From: Candidatus Mediterraneibacter stercoripullorum
GTDB lineage: Bacteria > Bacillota > Clostridia > Lachnospirales > Lachnospiraceae
Direction: 5' to 3'
Assembly: GCA_019115765.1 (NCBI GenBank)
Contig: DXCZ01000036.1
Location: 1 to 64,000 of the forward strand
Length of the DNA: 64,000 nucleotides
In this document: in pieces, positions 46,807-58,074 of the stretch
Position numbering within the stretch: position 1 is the stretch's first letter
How the letters are laid out: each line of letters begins with the position of its first letter
Notes under the pieces: generated by a model
Database searches by the model: none
Seen by the model: the letters and a program-made list of their open reading frames with translations, nothing else
Told to the model about the DNA's origin: nothing
Position numbers and translations under genes: made by a program

Positions 46807-48610
46807 CCAGTTTCAGCACGCTCATAAATGCCTTCTGCGGGATTTCTACGTTTCCCACCTGGCGCATGCGCTTCTTTCCTTCCTTCTGCTTTTCCAGCAG
46901 TTTCTTCTTACGCGAAATGTCACCGCCGTAACACTTTGCAAGTACATCTTTTCTCATTGCCTTCACAGTCTCCCGGGCAATAATCTTGCTTCCGATGGCA
47001 GCCTGGATCGGGATCTCGAACAGCTGTCTCGGAATCTCGGCTTTCAGCTTCTCGCACATCTTTCTGCCTCGTTCATAGGCGCTTCCTTCAAAGACAATAA
47101 AGGAAAGGGCGTCCACCTCTTCCTTGTTGATCAGGATATCCAGCTTCACCAGCTCGGATCTCTGATAGCCAAGCATCTCGTAGTCAAAGGACGCATACCC
47201 TCTGGAACGGGATTTCAGAGCGTCAAAAAAGTCATAAATAATCTCGTTGAGAGGCAGATGGTAGTGAAGCACCGCACGCTTCTCTTCGATATATTCCATG
47301 CCCTGATATATACCTCTGCGCTCCTGGCACAGATCCATGATTGCTCCGATATACTCAGAGGTGACCATGATCTCCGCCTTTACCATAGGTTCTTCCATAT
47401 ATTCGATCTCAGAAGGATCCGGCATGTTGGTGGGATTGGTCAGATCCATGATCTCCCCGTTGGTCTTGTGCACCTTGTAGATAACGCTGGGCGCGGTAGT
47501 GACCAGATCCAGGCCATACTCTCTCTCCAGTCTTTCCTGGATGATCTCCAGATGGAGCAGACCCAGGAATCCGCAGCGGAAACCAAATCCCAGCGCCGCT
47601 GACGTCTCCGGCTCAAACTGAAGCGCCGCGTCATTGAGCTGCAGCTTCTCCAGAGCATCTCTCAGATCCGGGTATTTTGCCCCGTCTGACGGGTACATAC
47701 CGCAGTAAACCATGGGGTTGACCTTCTTGTATCCCGGAAGGGGCTCGTCACAGGGACGCTCTGCATTGGTGATCGTATCGCCCACCCGGGTCTCATGTAC
47801 ATTTTTCAGGCTGGCAGTGATGTATCCTACCATACCTGCACTCAATTCATCGCAGGGGATGAACTGTCCCGCGCCAAAGGTCCCTACCTCTACAACATCA
47901 GCCTGGGCCCCCGTAGCCATCATAAGCATGGGAGTTCCCTTTTTCACCGTTCCTTCCTTGATCCTGCAGAACACGATAACTCCCTTATAGGAATCATAGA
48001 CCGAATCAAAGATCAATGCCTTCAGTGGAGCATCCGGATCTCCCTCGGGAGCCGGTATTTTCTTTACGATCTGTTCCAGGACTTCGTGTACATTCTGTCC
48101 GGTCTTAGCCGAGATCAGTGGTGCATCCTCCGCATCAATGCCGATCACATCCTCGATCTCCTCCTTCACCCTCTCCGGATCCGCGCTGGGCAGGTCGATC
48201 TTGTTGATGACCGGCATCACATCCAGATCGTGGTCCAGTGCCAGGTAAACATTTGCCAGAGTCTGTGCCTCCACGCCCTGGGCCGCATCCACCACCAGGA
48301 TGGCTCCGTCGCAGGCTGCAAGACTCCGGGAAACCTCATAGTTAAAGTCAACATGCCCCGGAGTGTCGATCAGGTTGAACATATATTCCTCCCCGTCGTC
48401 CGCCTTGTATATGGTACGCACGGCCTGGGCCTTGATGGTGATCCCTCTCTCCCGCTCCAGATCCATATTGTCCAGCACCTGGGACTGCATCTCCCTGCTG
48501 GTCAGAAGCCCGGTCATCTCAATGATGCGATCCGCCAGGGTAGATTTCCCATGGTCGATATGGGCGATAATACAAAAATTTCTGATTTTTTTCTGATCTA
48601 TAACTGACAA
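46796..48610 (-). CDS. lepA: Elongation factor 4 (LepA)
   Basis: The 604-residue translational GTPase starts at TTG 48610: GGAGG lies 7 bases upstream and the protein then begins [19 protein letters not shown], as in the family. An upstream ATG frame would place the ribosome site inside the gene. Motifs: AHIDHGKST (P-loop), DTPGHVDF and [10 protein letters not shown], then the LepA C-terminal domain with GYASFDYE. It back-translocates or remodels stalled ribosomes. It is coupled to hemW. Confidence 0.95.
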   Translation of the reverse strand: MSVIDQKKIRNFCIIAHIDHGKSTLADRIIEMTGLLTSREMQSQVLDNMDLERERGITIKAQAVRTIYKADDGEEYMFNLIDTPGHVDFNYEVSRSLAACDGAILVVDAAQGVEAQTLANVYLALDHDLDVMPVINKIDLPSADPERVKEEIEDVIGIDAEDAPLISAKTGQNVHEVLEQIVKKIPAPEGDPDAPLKALIFDSVYDSYKGVIVFCRIKEGTVKKGTPMLMMATGAQADVVEVGTFGAGQFIPCDELSAGMVGYITASLKNVHETRVGDTITNAERPCDEPLPGYKKVNPMVYCGMYPSDGAKYPDLRDALEKLQLNDAALQFEPETSAALGFGFRCGFLGLLHLEIIQERLEREYGLDLVTTAPSVIYKVHKTNGEIMDLTNPTNMPDPSEIEYMEEPMVKAEIMVTSEYIGAIMDLCQERRGIYQGMEYIEEKRAVLHYHLPLNEIIYDFFDALKSRSRGYASFDYEMLGYQRSELVKLDILINKEEVDALSFIVFEGSAYERGRKMCEKLKAEIPRQLFEIPIQAAIGSKIIARETVKAMRKDVLAKCYGGDISRKKKLLEKQKEGKKRMRQVGNVEIPQKAFMSVLKLDDD

Positions 48611-48654
48611 TTCGATTCCTCCAATACTCATATCCCATGTCAGTCCGCACATGG

Positions 48655-49653
48655 TCAGCGCGGATCTGAACTGTCGCCTGAATGTTTCACGATAAAAAGC
48701 TCCACTGCAAGATTATCGCTCAGAAGTCCGGTCTTGACTCTCTGTTCTGTCTCAGCTCCGTCCTCCATAACCGCTCGAAGCTGCCCCATCCGAAACCTCT
48801 TTGCCTGCTCCATATACTTTCCCGCTGCAAATGGATGAAGGCCTGCCTTGGATGCAATGTCCTTCCTGCCGTATCCCTGAGCTGCAAGAGCCTTTACCTG
48901 GAACAGCATCCGGTACTGGCGGATCATAAGGAACAGGATCCGCATGGGCGGTTCTTTCAGCGCCAGCAGCTCGTAATAGAGATCCAGCGCCCTCCGTCGG
49001 TTTCCGTCCGCCACAGCATTCACCATATCAAAGATATGATTGGTGATCTGGGTCACGCATACGGCGTCAATATCTTCCCGGATAATCTGTTCCCGGTCCA
49101 GGGCGTAGCATACCACTTTCTCCAGCTCCCGCTGGATATTCTCCATATCGGTCCCCACCTTTTCCAGGAAATAGCGGATATCCGGATCTGACATCTGTTT
49201 CTGTTCCCTGCGGAGAAGAGAAGCCACCCACCGCTTCAGCGTCGTCTCGTCCTGGGTGGTCAGCTCCACAATATGTCCCTTCGCCTTCACAGCCTTATAG
49301 AGCTTGCTCCGCTTATCCACTTCACTCTCAATAAAAATGAAATATGTGGTGTCCGGCATATCCTTGATATAGTCCGCCAGCTCCGCTCCTCCTGCGCTTT
49401 TGAAATATCCGGTGTTCTCAAACAGGATCAGCCGCCGCTCCGCGAAAAAGGGAAGGGTCTCAGCCAGATCGATGACCTCTTTGACATCCGTATTTTTTCC
49501 TTCGTAATAGGCATAGTTCATAGTATCTCCCTCAGGGAGCATAGCTTTGATAAACCGTTGTTTATACTGTTTTTTCAGATATCCTTCATCTCCGTACAGG
49601 AGATAGACCTGTTTAAAATTACCTGTCTTTAAATCTTCATTCAAGCTTTTCAT
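48655..49653 (-). CDS. holA: DNA polymerase III delta subunit
   Basis: The 332-residue clamp-loader subunit opens with the typical [10 protein letters not shown] segment and has the HolA three-domain pattern, including [14 protein letters not shown] and the C-terminal helical collar. It opens the beta clamp for loading at the replication fork. The ATG at 49653 was chosen by homology; the ribosome site is weak. It lies between comEC and lepA on the same strand. Confidence 0.92.
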   Translation of the reverse strand: MKSLNEDLKTGNFKQVYLLYGDEGYLKKQYKQRFIKAMLPEGDTMNYAYYEGKNTDVKEVIDLAETLPFFAERRLILFENTGYFKSAGGAELADYIKDMPDTTYFIFIESEVDKRSKLYKAVKAKGHIVELTTQDETTLKRWVASLLRREQKQMSDPDIRYFLEKVGTDMENIQRELEKVVCYALDREQIIREDIDAVCVTQITNHIFDMVNAVADGNRRRALDLYYELLALKEPPMRILFLMIRQYRMLFQVKALAAQGYGRKDIASKAGLHPFAAGKYMEQAKRFRMGQLRAVMEDGAETEQRVKTGLLSDNLAVELFIVKHSGDSSDPR

Positions 49654-49750
49654 AACTCTTGTATTATAAAGGAAAGGGGGCCCTTTTGACAAGAGCATGG
49701 ATACAGAGTTTTTCAGCCGGCGTTCAAAAAGTTGTTTATTCTCAGATGTC

Positions 49751-49796
49751 CGTTATGGCTGGATATCGAGATATGGCTGAACACTAATCCAAAAAG
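49751..49796. repeat. Dispersed short repeat, copy C
   Basis: It shares about 75 percent identity over 45 bp with 45517-45561. Its preceding TCTCAGATGTCCG matches 6690-6702 upstream of dus. It lies between comEC and holA. Function unknown. Confidence 0.5.
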
Positions 49797-52300
49797 CCGG
49801 TAATCTTCACTTTTTCTCCGTTACTTCTCACTGTGATGGTTCCGTGATCCTGAGTAGAGTATATAGTGCATCCGATTTCTTCCAGCCTTTCCAGGGTCTC
49901 TTTGTGGGGATGGCCGTATCGGTTGTCTGCTCCTGCGGAGATGATGGCGGCGGAGGGCTGTACGGTGCGGAGGAAATCTTCGGAACCGGAATTTTTTGAT
50001 CCGTGATGAGCGGCCTTAAGAATGTCCGTGCTTTCAAGCCTGCCGCTCCTGATCAGAGATTTTTCGCCCTCTCCTTCCACGTCGCCGGTAAGGAGCATAT
50101 CGAAGTCTCCAAAACGAAGCGCAAGGACAAGGGATGCCTGGTTGCCCGGTTCGATCCCGGCCCCGGTCTCCGGCGCCAGACAGGTGACTGTCATCACCTT
50201 ATCCTGTTTTCCGGCTGATACCGCCATCCCATTTGTTCCGTCATTTTCTCCGGTTCTGTCCACTCCAATCTCTCCATCTGCGAGCTGCTGTCCTGCTTCC
50301 ATGACTACGGTCCGTGTACCATTCCTGCGGGCAGTCTCAATCAGGTTGATCAGTTTCTCATCCAGATATTCTTCCGGAGGGAAGACAAGATTTCGGATCC
50401 GTACTCCCAGATTCTGATCCTCCAGCAGTTCCGCGATTCCGGAAATATGGTCTTCGTCCCCATGAGTGATAAACACATAGGAAATAGTGTCAATCCCATT
50501 GGCCAGAAGATACGGCTCGATCCGATAAGTTCCGGGCGAGGACACATCACTGCTTCCGCCGTCCACCATCCATGTTTCTCCTGATGTTCCCCGGATCACG
50601 ATACAATCTCCCTGGCCCACATCCAGCACCGTTGCTGTAACACTTCCGATCTCCCGGTTTCCCATCCTGCACGCCAGGACCATCACCCCCGCAAACAGAA
50701 GCAGCCACGCTCCCGGCAGTCTGACCTGCCAGTCCGGGAACTTCACCTCTTTCCGTTCCGCTGTCGAAACCGGAATTCTGCCCTGCAATGATCCCTGCCG
50801 CCAGTCCTCTTCCTGAAGATTTCTCAGCTCCATGAGGTCCTCCGCCTGCTCCCTTTTCCTGAGAAGCAGCACAAAGGCAGCTGTTCCCATGGATATACCG
50901 GCATAATATACTATGATCCACAGAATCTCCGGCCTGCCTGTCACGATCCTGCTGCCCGGCAGTCCCCCTGCCGCCCCGCAGGCCAGATCATATCCCCGGA
51001 GTAACAGCCCTGCTATCTGCAGTATAGCTCCTCCCACAGGCCCGGAAATCAATGTAAGGGCGGAGCCTGCAAGCCCTGCCCCCATGACAAGAGGCATGAC
51101 CGGTATCACGAACAGGTTCAGTATCACGGACCAGGGTGGAAGTTCATAGTAAAAATACAGCAGTGGTCCCAGAAGGAGCAGGTTTACAGCCATACTGGAA
51201 GCCAGCCCCTCCAGGATTCCCAGCAGGAAACGCCGGATATGAGGATTCATCTTCCGCCGGATTCTCCCCCTGCTTCCTGACGGAGCCCGCTTTTCCTTTC
51301 TTTCCAGTTCCCTGTGCCGTCTTCTGAATATTCCACATCCCAGCAGTTCTCCCATCACCGGATTCAGCACCACGATGCCGAGAAGGGCTCCGAAAGAAAG
51401 CTGAAATCCGGCGTCCAAAAGATACAGCGGCTGGCGGGCGCACAGGATCGCCGCTGACAGGGCAAGGCTGGTCGGAAGATCATAGTCCCGTCCCGTTATA
51501 TCTGCGCCCACCCGCACCAGGAACATGATCAGCGCTCTGGCAGCGGACACGCCGGCACCGATCATCAGCGTATACAACACCAGAATCATTCCTCCTATGA
51601 TCCCTGCCCCCAGAAAAGATAGCCCTGCCCGACGCAACAGGCTGTAGATCCCCATGCCGATAAAGGACATATGAAGGCCCGAAATAGCCAGAATATGGCT
51701 GATCCCGTTTTTCTGATATATCTTTTTCATCTCCGGATCCAGCCCGCTCTTCTCTCCCAGCAGGATCGCGCTCATAGTATTGCCGTAATATTCTCCCAGA
51801 TGCGAGACCAGTGTCTCTTTCCAGGCGCTCCGGAGTCTGGCCAGAGCCTCTGCCGGCCGGTTCGTCTCTTTTGATTCTACCCGGATACTTTCCGCCCAGA
51901 CAAGGACATGAAGTCCCTGGATCCGGTAATAGGATCTCTGGTCAAAGTTTCCCGGATTTCTGGCTTCCTCAAAGGGCGCCGCCTCACCGGCAACACTGAC
52001 GATATTTCCGATTTTTATTGTTTCTTCCAGCTGTTCCGGCCTGATATAGACCAGCAGATTTTCTTCTCTGACGCTGCGTTCTGCAACAGAAACGATACAG
52101 TCCTCGAGACGGACTGCCCTGACTTGTGTCTTCTCCTCAATCTCTGCCACTCTTCCCGACAGGGAGACGGCGGAGTCAACAGAAACCGCCTGTTCGAGAG
52201 GAGAAGGATTCAGATCCTCCGCCTGGCCGAACAGGCATACTCTCACCGCCTGTACAATGAGAAACAGTACACATATGGTACATAAAGGCCGTTTTATCAT
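49784..52300 (-). CDS. comEC: ComEC/Rec2-family DNA uptake channel
   Basis: The 838-residue protein has an N-terminal DUF4131/OB-like extracellular domain (about 20-170), a Competence membrane domain with many helices (about 200-510) containing the NGISHILAISGLHMSF segment, and a C-terminal metallo-beta-lactamase domain with THGDEDHISG. It forms the inner-membrane channel and putative nuclease for single-strand DNA import. A ComEA-like gene lies about 3 kb upstream (55405). No other competence genes are in view. Its start overlaps the stop of the GerMN gene. Confidence 0.92.
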   Translation of the reverse strand: MIKRPLCTICVLFLIVQAVRVCLFGQAEDLNPSPLEQAVSVDSAVSLSGRVAEIEEKTQVRAVRLEDCIVSVAERSVREENLLVYIRPEQLEETIKIGNIVSVAGEAAPFEEARNPGNFDQRSYYRIQGLHVLVWAESIRVESKETNRPAEALARLRSAWKETLVSHLGEYYGNTMSAILLGEKSGLDPEMKKIYQKNGISHILAISGLHMSFIGMGIYSLLRRAGLSFLGAGIIGGMILVLYTLMIGAGVSAARALIMFLVRVGADITGRDYDLPTSLALSAAILCARQPLYLLDAGFQLSFGALLGIVVLNPVMGELLGCGIFRRRHRELERKEKRAPSGSRGRIRRKMNPHIRRFLLGILEGLASSMAVNLLLLGPLLYFYYELPPWSVILNLFVIPVMPLVMGAGLAGSALTLISGPVGGAILQIAGLLLRGYDLACGAAGGLPGSRIVTGRPEILWIIVYYAGISMGTAAFVLLLRKREQAEDLMELRNLQEEDWRQGSLQGRIPVSTAERKEVKFPDWQVRLPGAWLLLFAGVMVLACRMGNREIGSVTATVLDVGQGDCIVIRGTSGETWMVDGGSSDVSSPGTYRIEPYLLANGIDTISYVFITHGDEDHISGIAELLEDQNLGVRIRNLVFPPEEYLDEKLINLIETARRNGTRTVVMEAGQQLADGEIGVDRTGENDGTNGMAVSAGKQDKVMTVTCLAPETGAGIEPGNQASLVLALRFGDFDMLLTGDVEGEGEKSLIRSGRLESTDILKAAHHGSKNSGSEDFLRTVQPSAAIISAGADNRYGHPHKETLERLEEIGCTIYSTQDHGTITVRSNGEKVKITGFLD

Positions 52301-53250
52301 TCTTCATCTTCAACTGCGACCCAATTCATATCTTCCGGGAGAGGACGGGAGAGATCGACAGCCCCCATATATACTGCGCTCGTCTCCCCGTTGATGGTGA
52401 TCTGCACCATCTCTGCGTCCGTTCCATCTACAAGTGAATTAACAAGAGAATAAATGGTGATCTCCGGCAGGACATCATAGGTTCCTGTCAGAAATGTATC
52501 ATCAAAATTCACATAACATATCCCGTCTTTGCTTGATACTCCGAGCAGGTTTGTCTGCGGATTGATCGTCGGAAATGCCCCTGATCCTGCAGGCCCCTGC
52601 ACCATTTTTTCCACGATCAGCTTTTCCTTCGACACATTGCTGCTGTGCCTTACATCCACCGTCTGCTTTACCAGCGCATCTCCGCTTTCATTAGCAAAAT
52701 ACAGAACAAGTGTATCTGTCTGATAGGAACTGGGTGAGGACACTGTATTCTCAACGAAATCATCTCCGTTCATCAGCCCGATCACATTACCATCCTCATC
52801 TTTCAGCGGCTCCCCATCCACAGTAAAAGCCACTGCATTGATTCCCTCAATACGGACAAGAGACTGAACGACTGCCGCCCGTACCAGTTTCTCTTCAATC
52901 CGGTCCAGGGAAAGATACTGACTGTTAAAATCCACATAGAAAATGCTTCCCGACAGTTCACAGGACTGAACTTCCACATCATCCGGGATCGCCTGTGTAT
53001 ATTCGATCTCCATTGAAGGAGTTTTCAGTTCATCAAGGACTGCTCCGGCAGCTTCCCCGGTATCTCCTGACGGGATATCATAGGAAACCTTCACCAGCCC
53101 GGTTCTGTCCGCATTCAGGCAGACAATATAGGAATCTCCGTCTGCCACATCCGTGCGCTTACTGCAGGCGCACACAGAAAAGATCAGACCGATCAGCAGT
53201 ATAGCTGCAGGAAGGATCCGGCAGATAGATGCTGTCACTTTCTTAATCAT
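52297..53250 (-). CDS. GerMN-domain lipoprotein
   Basis: The 317-residue protein has a lipoprotein signal peptide (hydrophobic 13-28, lipobox ending in Cys near residue 29) followed by two GerMN domains (about 60-165 and 195-305). GerMN domains occur in spore germination protein GerM and in LpqB-like partners of sensor kinases. It follows the histidine kinase gene by 3 bp and overlaps comEC (ATGA), so an extracytoplasmic accessory role for the kinase is likely, as with MtrB-LpqB. That role is inference. Confidence 0.88.
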   Translation of the reverse strand: MIKKVTASICRILPAAILLIGLIFSVCACSKRTDVADGDSYIVCLNADRTGLVKVSYDIPSGDTGEAAGAVLDELKTPSMEIEYTQAIPDDVEVQSCELSGSIFYVDFNSQYLSLDRIEEKLVRAAVVQSLVRIEGINAVAFTVDGEPLKDEDGNVIGLMNGDDFVENTVSSPSSYQTDTLVLYFANESGDALVKQTVDVRHSSNVSKEKLIVEKMVQGPAGSGAFPTINPQTNLLGVSSKDGICYVNFDDTFLTGTYDVLPEITIYSLVNSLVDGTDAEMVQITINGETSAVYMGAVDLSRPLPEDMNWVAVEDEE

Positions 53251-53252
53251 TT

Positions 53253-54749
53253 TTATCCCTCCAGTGATGCCGCATAGATCAGCGGAATGCGGACTGTAAA
53301 AGTCGTGCCCTCGCCTTCCACGCTGTAGACCTTGATGGAGCCCCGGTGCACGATCACCGCACTTCTTGCGATAGCAAGCCCCAGACCGGTTCCACCGATT
53401 TCTCTCGAATGTGACTTGTCCACGCGATAGAAACGCTCAAAAATATGAGCCTGATCCTTTTCCGGAATGCCAATCCCCGAATCTTCCACCTTAATGTAAA
53501 AATATTTGTGATCTGCATTCAGCGATACATGGACCCATCCATTGTCACGGTTGTACTTAATAGCGTTTTCAACAAGGTTCGAAACGGCAAGTGAGAATTT
53601 TGTCTCGTCGATTTCCGCAGATACGGGCCGGAAACTCTCCATGACCATCTCTACGTTTTTCTTTTCCGCGATCGGACGGAGTCTCTTCATGATCTGCTCA
53701 AGAAGTTCATTGATATTGACAGACCGGATATTCATATTCTGGCCGGTCTTATCCATCTTCACAAGTGACAGCAGATCCATAATGATCTGATTCTCACGGT
53801 CAATCTCTTTTGCAATATCCCCCATAAACTCCTGATACATCTCTACAGGCACATTTTCCTGCTCAAGAAGGGAGTCTGCCAGCACTTTCATGGATGTCAT
53901 CGGAGTCTTGAGCTCATGGGACACATTGGAGACAAATTCCTCTCTGGACTCATCCAGCAGTTTCAGCCTTCCAAGCATCTTGTTAAACGCCTCGCTCATC
54001 TGCTTTGTCTCTGTAAATGTATCTACATGGAGCACATCATCTGTATACCCTTCCGTAACATTTTCGATCGCTCCCGTAATCCTGTGAAGCGGACGCACTA
54101 CACGATCAGCGAAAAAGACGCTTGCGATTCCAAGCAGGATCATGGCGATGCAGATGATCCCGCTTCCCTGTGCATAAAGAATAGAAACCGTATCCTCTAT
54201 AGTATCACTTGATACACTGGCAAGCAGCACTCCATCAACCTGATCTCCGCCGTTCTCCATGATCGGGGATGCAACTTCAATGTATCTGTTTTCTCTGTCA
54301 TAAACATTGGTAGATTCTCCCTGCATACAGCGGATCACATTTTCTGAAACATCTGTCTTACCTTCATCCAGACTGTATGTATCCTTTATAACTTCCAGAT
54401 TTTCATCTATGATCATGACCCTTCCGCTGTAAATATTGGTCAGCTGCGTCAGATTTGCATTGATGACATCTGAAGAAGGATTTTCTAAATACCGGTAGCT
54501 TTTGAGCTGATTGCTCAAGATCGTACACTGATTCTGAATCTCCGCTGTCCGCAATGAGACGGCCCGCGCCTCATAAAAATGCACAAGCCCGAGCAGCGCT
54601 GCCACGCAGGGCAGGAACCCTGCGAGCATTGAAATAACGATCACGCGGAAACGGAGATTCCGAAAGATCTTATCTTTGAATTTAAACTGAATCTTACCCC
54701 TGGAAATAATAACCCACTCCCCACTTCGTATGTACAAATTTCGGCTCAC
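53253..54749 (-). CDS. Sensor histidine kinase (PhoR/WalK-like)
   Basis: The 498-residue kinase has two membrane helices (about 35-57 and 195-215) flanking an extracellular PAS-like domain, a HAMP region, HisKA with the H-box VSNVSHELKTPMTSMK, and HATPase (NLVENAIKYN, GIGIPEKDQ, GGTGLGLAIA). GTG at 54749 is supported by GAGG 9 bases upstream, giving a 56-bp overlap with the regulator gene. Output is the OmpR-type partner; the GerMN lipoprotein downstream may modulate it. Confidence 0.9.
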   Translation of the reverse strand: MSRNLYIRSGEWVIISRGKIQFKFKDKIFRNLRFRVIVISMLAGFLPCVAALLGLVHFYEARAVSLRTAEIQNQCTILSNQLKSYRYLENPSSDVINANLTQLTNIYSGRVMIIDENLEVIKDTYSLDEGKTDVSENVIRCMQGESTNVYDRENRYIEVASPIMENGGDQVDGVLLASVSSDTIEDTVSILYAQGSGIICIAMILLGIASVFFADRVVRPLHRITGAIENVTEGYTDDVLHVDTFTETKQMSEAFNKMLGRLKLLDESREEFVSNVSHELKTPMTSMKVLADSLLEQENVPVEMYQEFMGDIAKEIDRENQIIMDLLSLVKMDKTGQNMNIRSVNINELLEQIMKRLRPIAEKKNVEMVMESFRPVSAEIDETKFSLAVSNLVENAIKYNRDNGWVHVSLNADHKYFYIKVEDSGIGIPEKDQAHIFERFYRVDKSHSREIGGTGLGLAIARSAVIVHRGSIKVYSVEGEGTTFTVRIPLIYAASLEG

Positions 54750-55380
54750 TGGGATTTACCTCGATCTTCTCTCTCAGACGCCGGATATGTACATCAACTG
54801 TCCTTGCATCTCCGGGATAATCATATCCCCATACAAGATTCAGAAGGTTTTCTCTGCTGTAAACCTTATTCGGATTCATCGCCAGCAGCTCAAGGACATC
54901 GAATTCCTTTGCCGTCAGATTGATCTCCCTGTCGCCGATAAACACTCTTCTGCTCTCACAGTCAATCTTCATGTTGCCCTTTACCAGAACCGGACTGGCC
55001 GCAGGCTCCTTCCGTTTTGACGTTCTCCTCATGATTGCCTTGATACGGGCCTTCACTTCAAGAATATTAAAAGGCTTCGTAATGTAATCATCGGCCCCAT
55101 ATTCCAGTCCAAGTATCTTATCCATATCCTCGCTCTTTGCCGTCAGCATAACGATCGGCATGTCTGAAAATTCACGGATCTGCTGGCAGACCTGAAATCC
55201 ATCCAGCTTCGGAAGCATCACATCCAGAAGCACCAGATCATACTCGCAGCTTTTCGCATATTCCAGTGCTTCCTCGCCGTCATAGGCGCAGTCCACCTCC
55301 ATGCCCTCCTGCTCCAGACTGAAACGGATTCCTTTCACGATCAGCTTTTCATCATCTACAACCAAAATTTTCTTACTCAT
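54694..55380 (-). CDS. OmpR/PhoB-family response regulator
   Basis: The 228-residue regulator has a receiver domain with D9, D10 and phospho-acceptor D53 (LLDVMLPKLDG) and a winged-helix DNA-binding domain (EFDVLELLAMNPNKVYSREN, then DVHIRRLREKIE). It closely resembles WalR/PhoP-type Firmicute regulators. It is followed by its kinase. No target boxes were identified. Confidence 0.92.
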   Translation of the reverse strand: MSKKILVVDDEKLIVKGIRFSLEQEGMEVDCAYDGEEALEYAKSCEYDLVLLDVMLPKLDGFQVCQQIREFSDMPIVMLTAKSEDMDKILGLEYGADDYITKPFNILEVKARIKAIMRRTSKRKEPAASPVLVKGNMKIDCESRRVFIGDREINLTAKEFDVLELLAMNPNKVYSRENLLNLVWGYDYPGDARTVDVHIRRLREKIEVNPSEPKFVHTKWGVGYYFQG

Positions 55381-55404
55381 ACTTCTGTTTCCCGACTTCC
55401 TGTT

Positions 55405-56148
55405 CTATATTGTTATCTCATCTTTGATTTTATTAAAAACGCCTTCTTTGATCCCACTGATCTCCATTAGTTCCTCCGTGCTCTGAAATTCTCCATGTTC
55501 ATCCCTGTAATCAAGAATGCTCTGAGCTTTGGCCTCACCAATCCCGGTCAGTGTCATAAGTTCCTCTTTACCGGCCGTATTAATATTTACCTTTTCTTTG
55601 CCGCCTCCATCAGATATCAGACCGCTGCCGCTCTGCCCATCGTGCAAGTTTCTCTCATACTCTCCGGCTTCCTCTTCTGTGGGCATGTAGATCGTCTCTC
55701 CATCCGTCACCGTCCGCGCCTGGTCAAGTATCTCCTGAGCGGCATCTTCTGTCGCTCCTCCGGCAAGCTCTACTGCCTCAAAAACCCGAGCCCCCTTTTC
55801 AAGTTCATAGACCCCCGGTTCCTTAACAGCTCCGCACACATACACAAAAACAGACGCTCCCGTCTCTTCAGAAGTCCCTGCCTTCACAGGACTGCTTTCC
55901 GGATCGTCGGGCCAGTTCTTCTCCTCTCCGGCATCTCCTCCGTTTTCATCTCCGGACGTGTCTCCTCCGGTGTCTGTCCCGACCGCATCTGGGGCCTCCG
56001 CACCGCTGTCGGCAGTGTCGTCCTCAGAAACAGAAATCTCCTGAAGCACGTCATCATGTTCGACTCCGCAGCCTGCAAGAGATAAGACCGTCACAAAAAC
56101 TGTTATAATGATAAGGCGGATTTTCCATTTTCCATATTTATTCAACAT
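55405..56148 (-). CDS. ComEA-like helix-hairpin-helix lipoprotein
   Basis: The 247-residue protein has a lipoprotein signal (lipobox LAGC near residue 27), an acidic low-complexity spacer (about 30-85), an SLBB-like domain (VFVYVCGAVKEPGVYEL) and a C-terminal helix-hairpin-helix pair (VNINTAGKEELMTLTGIG, then ILDYRDEHGEF). ComEA binds double-strand DNA at the cell surface for transformation. The lipid anchor replaces the membrane helix of B. subtilis ComEA. GTGAGG precedes the ATG. It lies upstream of the regulator operon that leads to comEC. Confidence 0.85.
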   Translation of the reverse strand: MLNKYGKWKIRLIIITVFVTVLSLAGCGVEHDDVLQEISVSEDDTADSGAEAPDAVGTDTGGDTSGDENGGDAGEEKNWPDDPESSPVKAGTSEETGASVFVYVCGAVKEPGVYELEKGARVFEAVELAGGATEDAAQEILDQARTVTDGETIYMPTEEEAGEYERNLHDGQSGSGLISDGGGKEKVNINTAGKEELMTLTGIGEAKAQSILDYRDEHGEFQSTEELMEISGIKEGVFNKIKDEITI

Positions 56149-56305
56149 ATATTCCTCACAGTTCTCAGGCTGTGAGAATTACCCCTTTATGTCAGACATT
56201 AGTATTGTATCGAATTTTAAATAAAATTACAATAGACATTTAAATATTTGTTACAGGATCAGACTATTGTTACATTTTTATTACAATTTCTATTCCCAAC
56301 ATTTA

Positions 56306-56740
56306 TTATTCCCATTGAAAAATGGTAATTCCTATGACAGCAAGAATAAGTCCTCCCAGTTTTCTCAGCTCAAATGGCTGCCTATCCATCCCAAAGAGAC
56401 CGAACAGTTCGATCAGATAAGACACCGCAAGTTGGGCGATCACGATCAGGAGAGCCGACTTCGCAGGGCCCAGCGCCTCGATGCTCTTGATCACTGTCCA
56501 TGTGATCCCGGCACCGATCACGCCACCCAGCAGCATATATTTCGGCTCTACTTTTCCGATGGCCGCTATACTCTGCCTTCCTGTGAAAAGCCATGCCGCA
56601 AGACAGACCACAAATGCCGTAATCTGAACCCAGCCGTTGCTGACCCACACTCCTGTAGTCTTTGTTACCTGCGTATTAAATACTCCCTGAACGCTCATAA
56701 GCGCGCCTGACAAAAGGGCAATAAAAAAACCGATCATCAT
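56306..56740 (-). CDS. DMT-superfamily transporter (YdcZ/DUF606-like)
   Basis: The 144-residue integral membrane protein has five hydrophobic helices, an early QGVFNTQVTK motif and a mid GGVIGAGITW motif typical of the DUF606 half-size family. It probably works as a dimer; the substrate is unknown. GGGAGG precedes an ATG pair. Flanking gaps (56149-56305 and 56741-56880) hold only promoter-like AT-rich sequence. Confidence 0.85.
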   Translation of the reverse strand: MMIGFFIALLSGALMSVQGVFNTQVTKTTGVWVSNGWVQITAFVVCLAAWLFTGRQSIAAIGKVEPKYMLLGGVIGAGITWTVIKSIEALGPAKSALLIVIAQLAVSYLIELFGLFGMDRQPFELRKLGGLILAVIGITIFQWE

Positions 56741-56880
56741 ACATACCTCCCTGCATTTTATGTCTGCTTTCCGGATAGTATGTCCGATGTCCGGTTTTTT
56801 ATTCTGTTATCTCTGTATATAAGCTGCTTTTACAGATTGTAGAGTCCTGAACGGCCGGTGGACATTCGCCTAAAGTGCCG

Positions 56881-58074
56881 CTATGATGAAATGAGAGACA
56901 AAACGTGGCGCAGCTTCTCTGTCATCTCATCAACATGCTTCTCTTCAATGATAAGGGGCGGTACCATACGAAGCACATTTCCCTGGGCTGAAATGACCAG
57001 AAGTCCATTCTCAATGGCGGACTGGATCACTTCACCGACAGGAACAGAAAGCACAAGTCCCTGCATCAGACCTTTTCCTTTTCTCCCAGTAACACAGTCA
57101 AACTCATTTACCAGCTCATCCAGTCTGGCTGTCAGGTAAGGAGCGATCCGGTTCACATGCCCCACGATATCCTCTTTCTCATAGATTTCGATCACTGTTT
57201 TCACAGCTGTACATGCCAACGGATTCCCGCCGTATGTCGCGCCATGGTCCCCGGGCTGCAGAGAATACTGGGCCACTTGTTCCGTCATGGCAAAGGCTCC
57301 TACCGGGATCCCGTTTCCTATAGCTTTCGCCATTGTCATGATATCCGGCTTCACACCAAATCCCTGCCATGCGAACATACTGCCGGTCCTTCCCATGCCG
57401 CACTGAACCTCGTCGCAGATCATCAGGATGTCATTCTCGTCGCAGATCCTGCGGACACCTTCCATGAATTCCTGTGTGGCAAGATTCATTCCGCCCTCTC
57501 CCTGAAGAGGCTCCAGCATGATCGCGCATGTTTTATCATTTACAAGTGCTTTTACGCTGTCAAGATTATTGAACTCTGCAAATTTCACTCCCGGGAGTAC
57601 CGGCTCAAAAGGGGTTCTGTACTCCTTATGGCCTGTGACAGAAACAGCGCCGAAGCTTCTTCCGTGGAAAGAATCTTCCATGGCAATAAACTCATAGCGG
57701 CCGCTCTGTTTCGTATAAGCGTACTTTCTCGCCGCTTTCAGTGCTCCTTCGTTCGCCTCGGTTCCGCTGTTTGTAAAGAAGACACGGTCCATCCCCGAGA
57801 TCCTGTTCAACGCCTCAGCAGCCTGCCCGCATTTCTCGTGATAGTATAAATTAGATGTGTGGCAAAGCTTTTCAATCTGGTCTTTCAGAGCCTGATTTAA
57901 CTCCCTGTTATTATATCCCAGTCCGCATACAGCAATCCCGGCCGCAAAATCAAGATACTGTTTCCCTTCCGTATCATAGAGATATACACCCTCTCCGTGA
58001 TCAAGGGCAACGGGAAACCGGTTATATACATGGACCAGATTCTGGTCCGCTTCCTGTATTTTTTCATTCACCAT
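56881..58074 (-). CDS. argD: Acetylornithine aminotransferase
   Basis: The 397-residue PLP enzyme converts N-acetylglutamate semialdehyde to N-acetylornithine. Motifs: [14 protein letters not shown], the [16 protein letters not shown] cofactor-binding region, [12 protein letters not shown] and the Schiff-base Lys in [10 protein letters not shown]. The start at 58074 overlaps the argB end by 11 bp; an earlier in-frame ATG lies further inside argB. It is last gene of the arginine operon. Confidence 0.95.
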   Translation of the reverse strand: MVNEKIQEADQNLVHVYNRFPVALDHGEGVYLYDTEGKQYLDFAAGIAVCGLGYNNRELNQALKDQIEKLCHTSNLYYHEKCGQAAEALNRISGMDRVFFTNSGTEANEGALKAARKYAYTKQSGRYEFIAMEDSFHGRSFGAVSVTGHKEYRTPFEPVLPGVKFAEFNNLDSVKALVNDKTCAIMLEPLQGEGGMNLATQEFMEGVRRICDENDILMICDEVQCGMGRTGSMFAWQGFGVKPDIMTMAKAIGNGIPVGAFAMTEQVAQYSLQPGDHGATYGGNPLACTAVKTVIEIYEKEDIVGHVNRIAPYLTARLDELVNEFDCVTGRKGKGLMQGLVLSVPVGEVIQSAIENGLLVISAQGNVLRMVPPLIIEEKHVDEMTEKLRHVLSLISS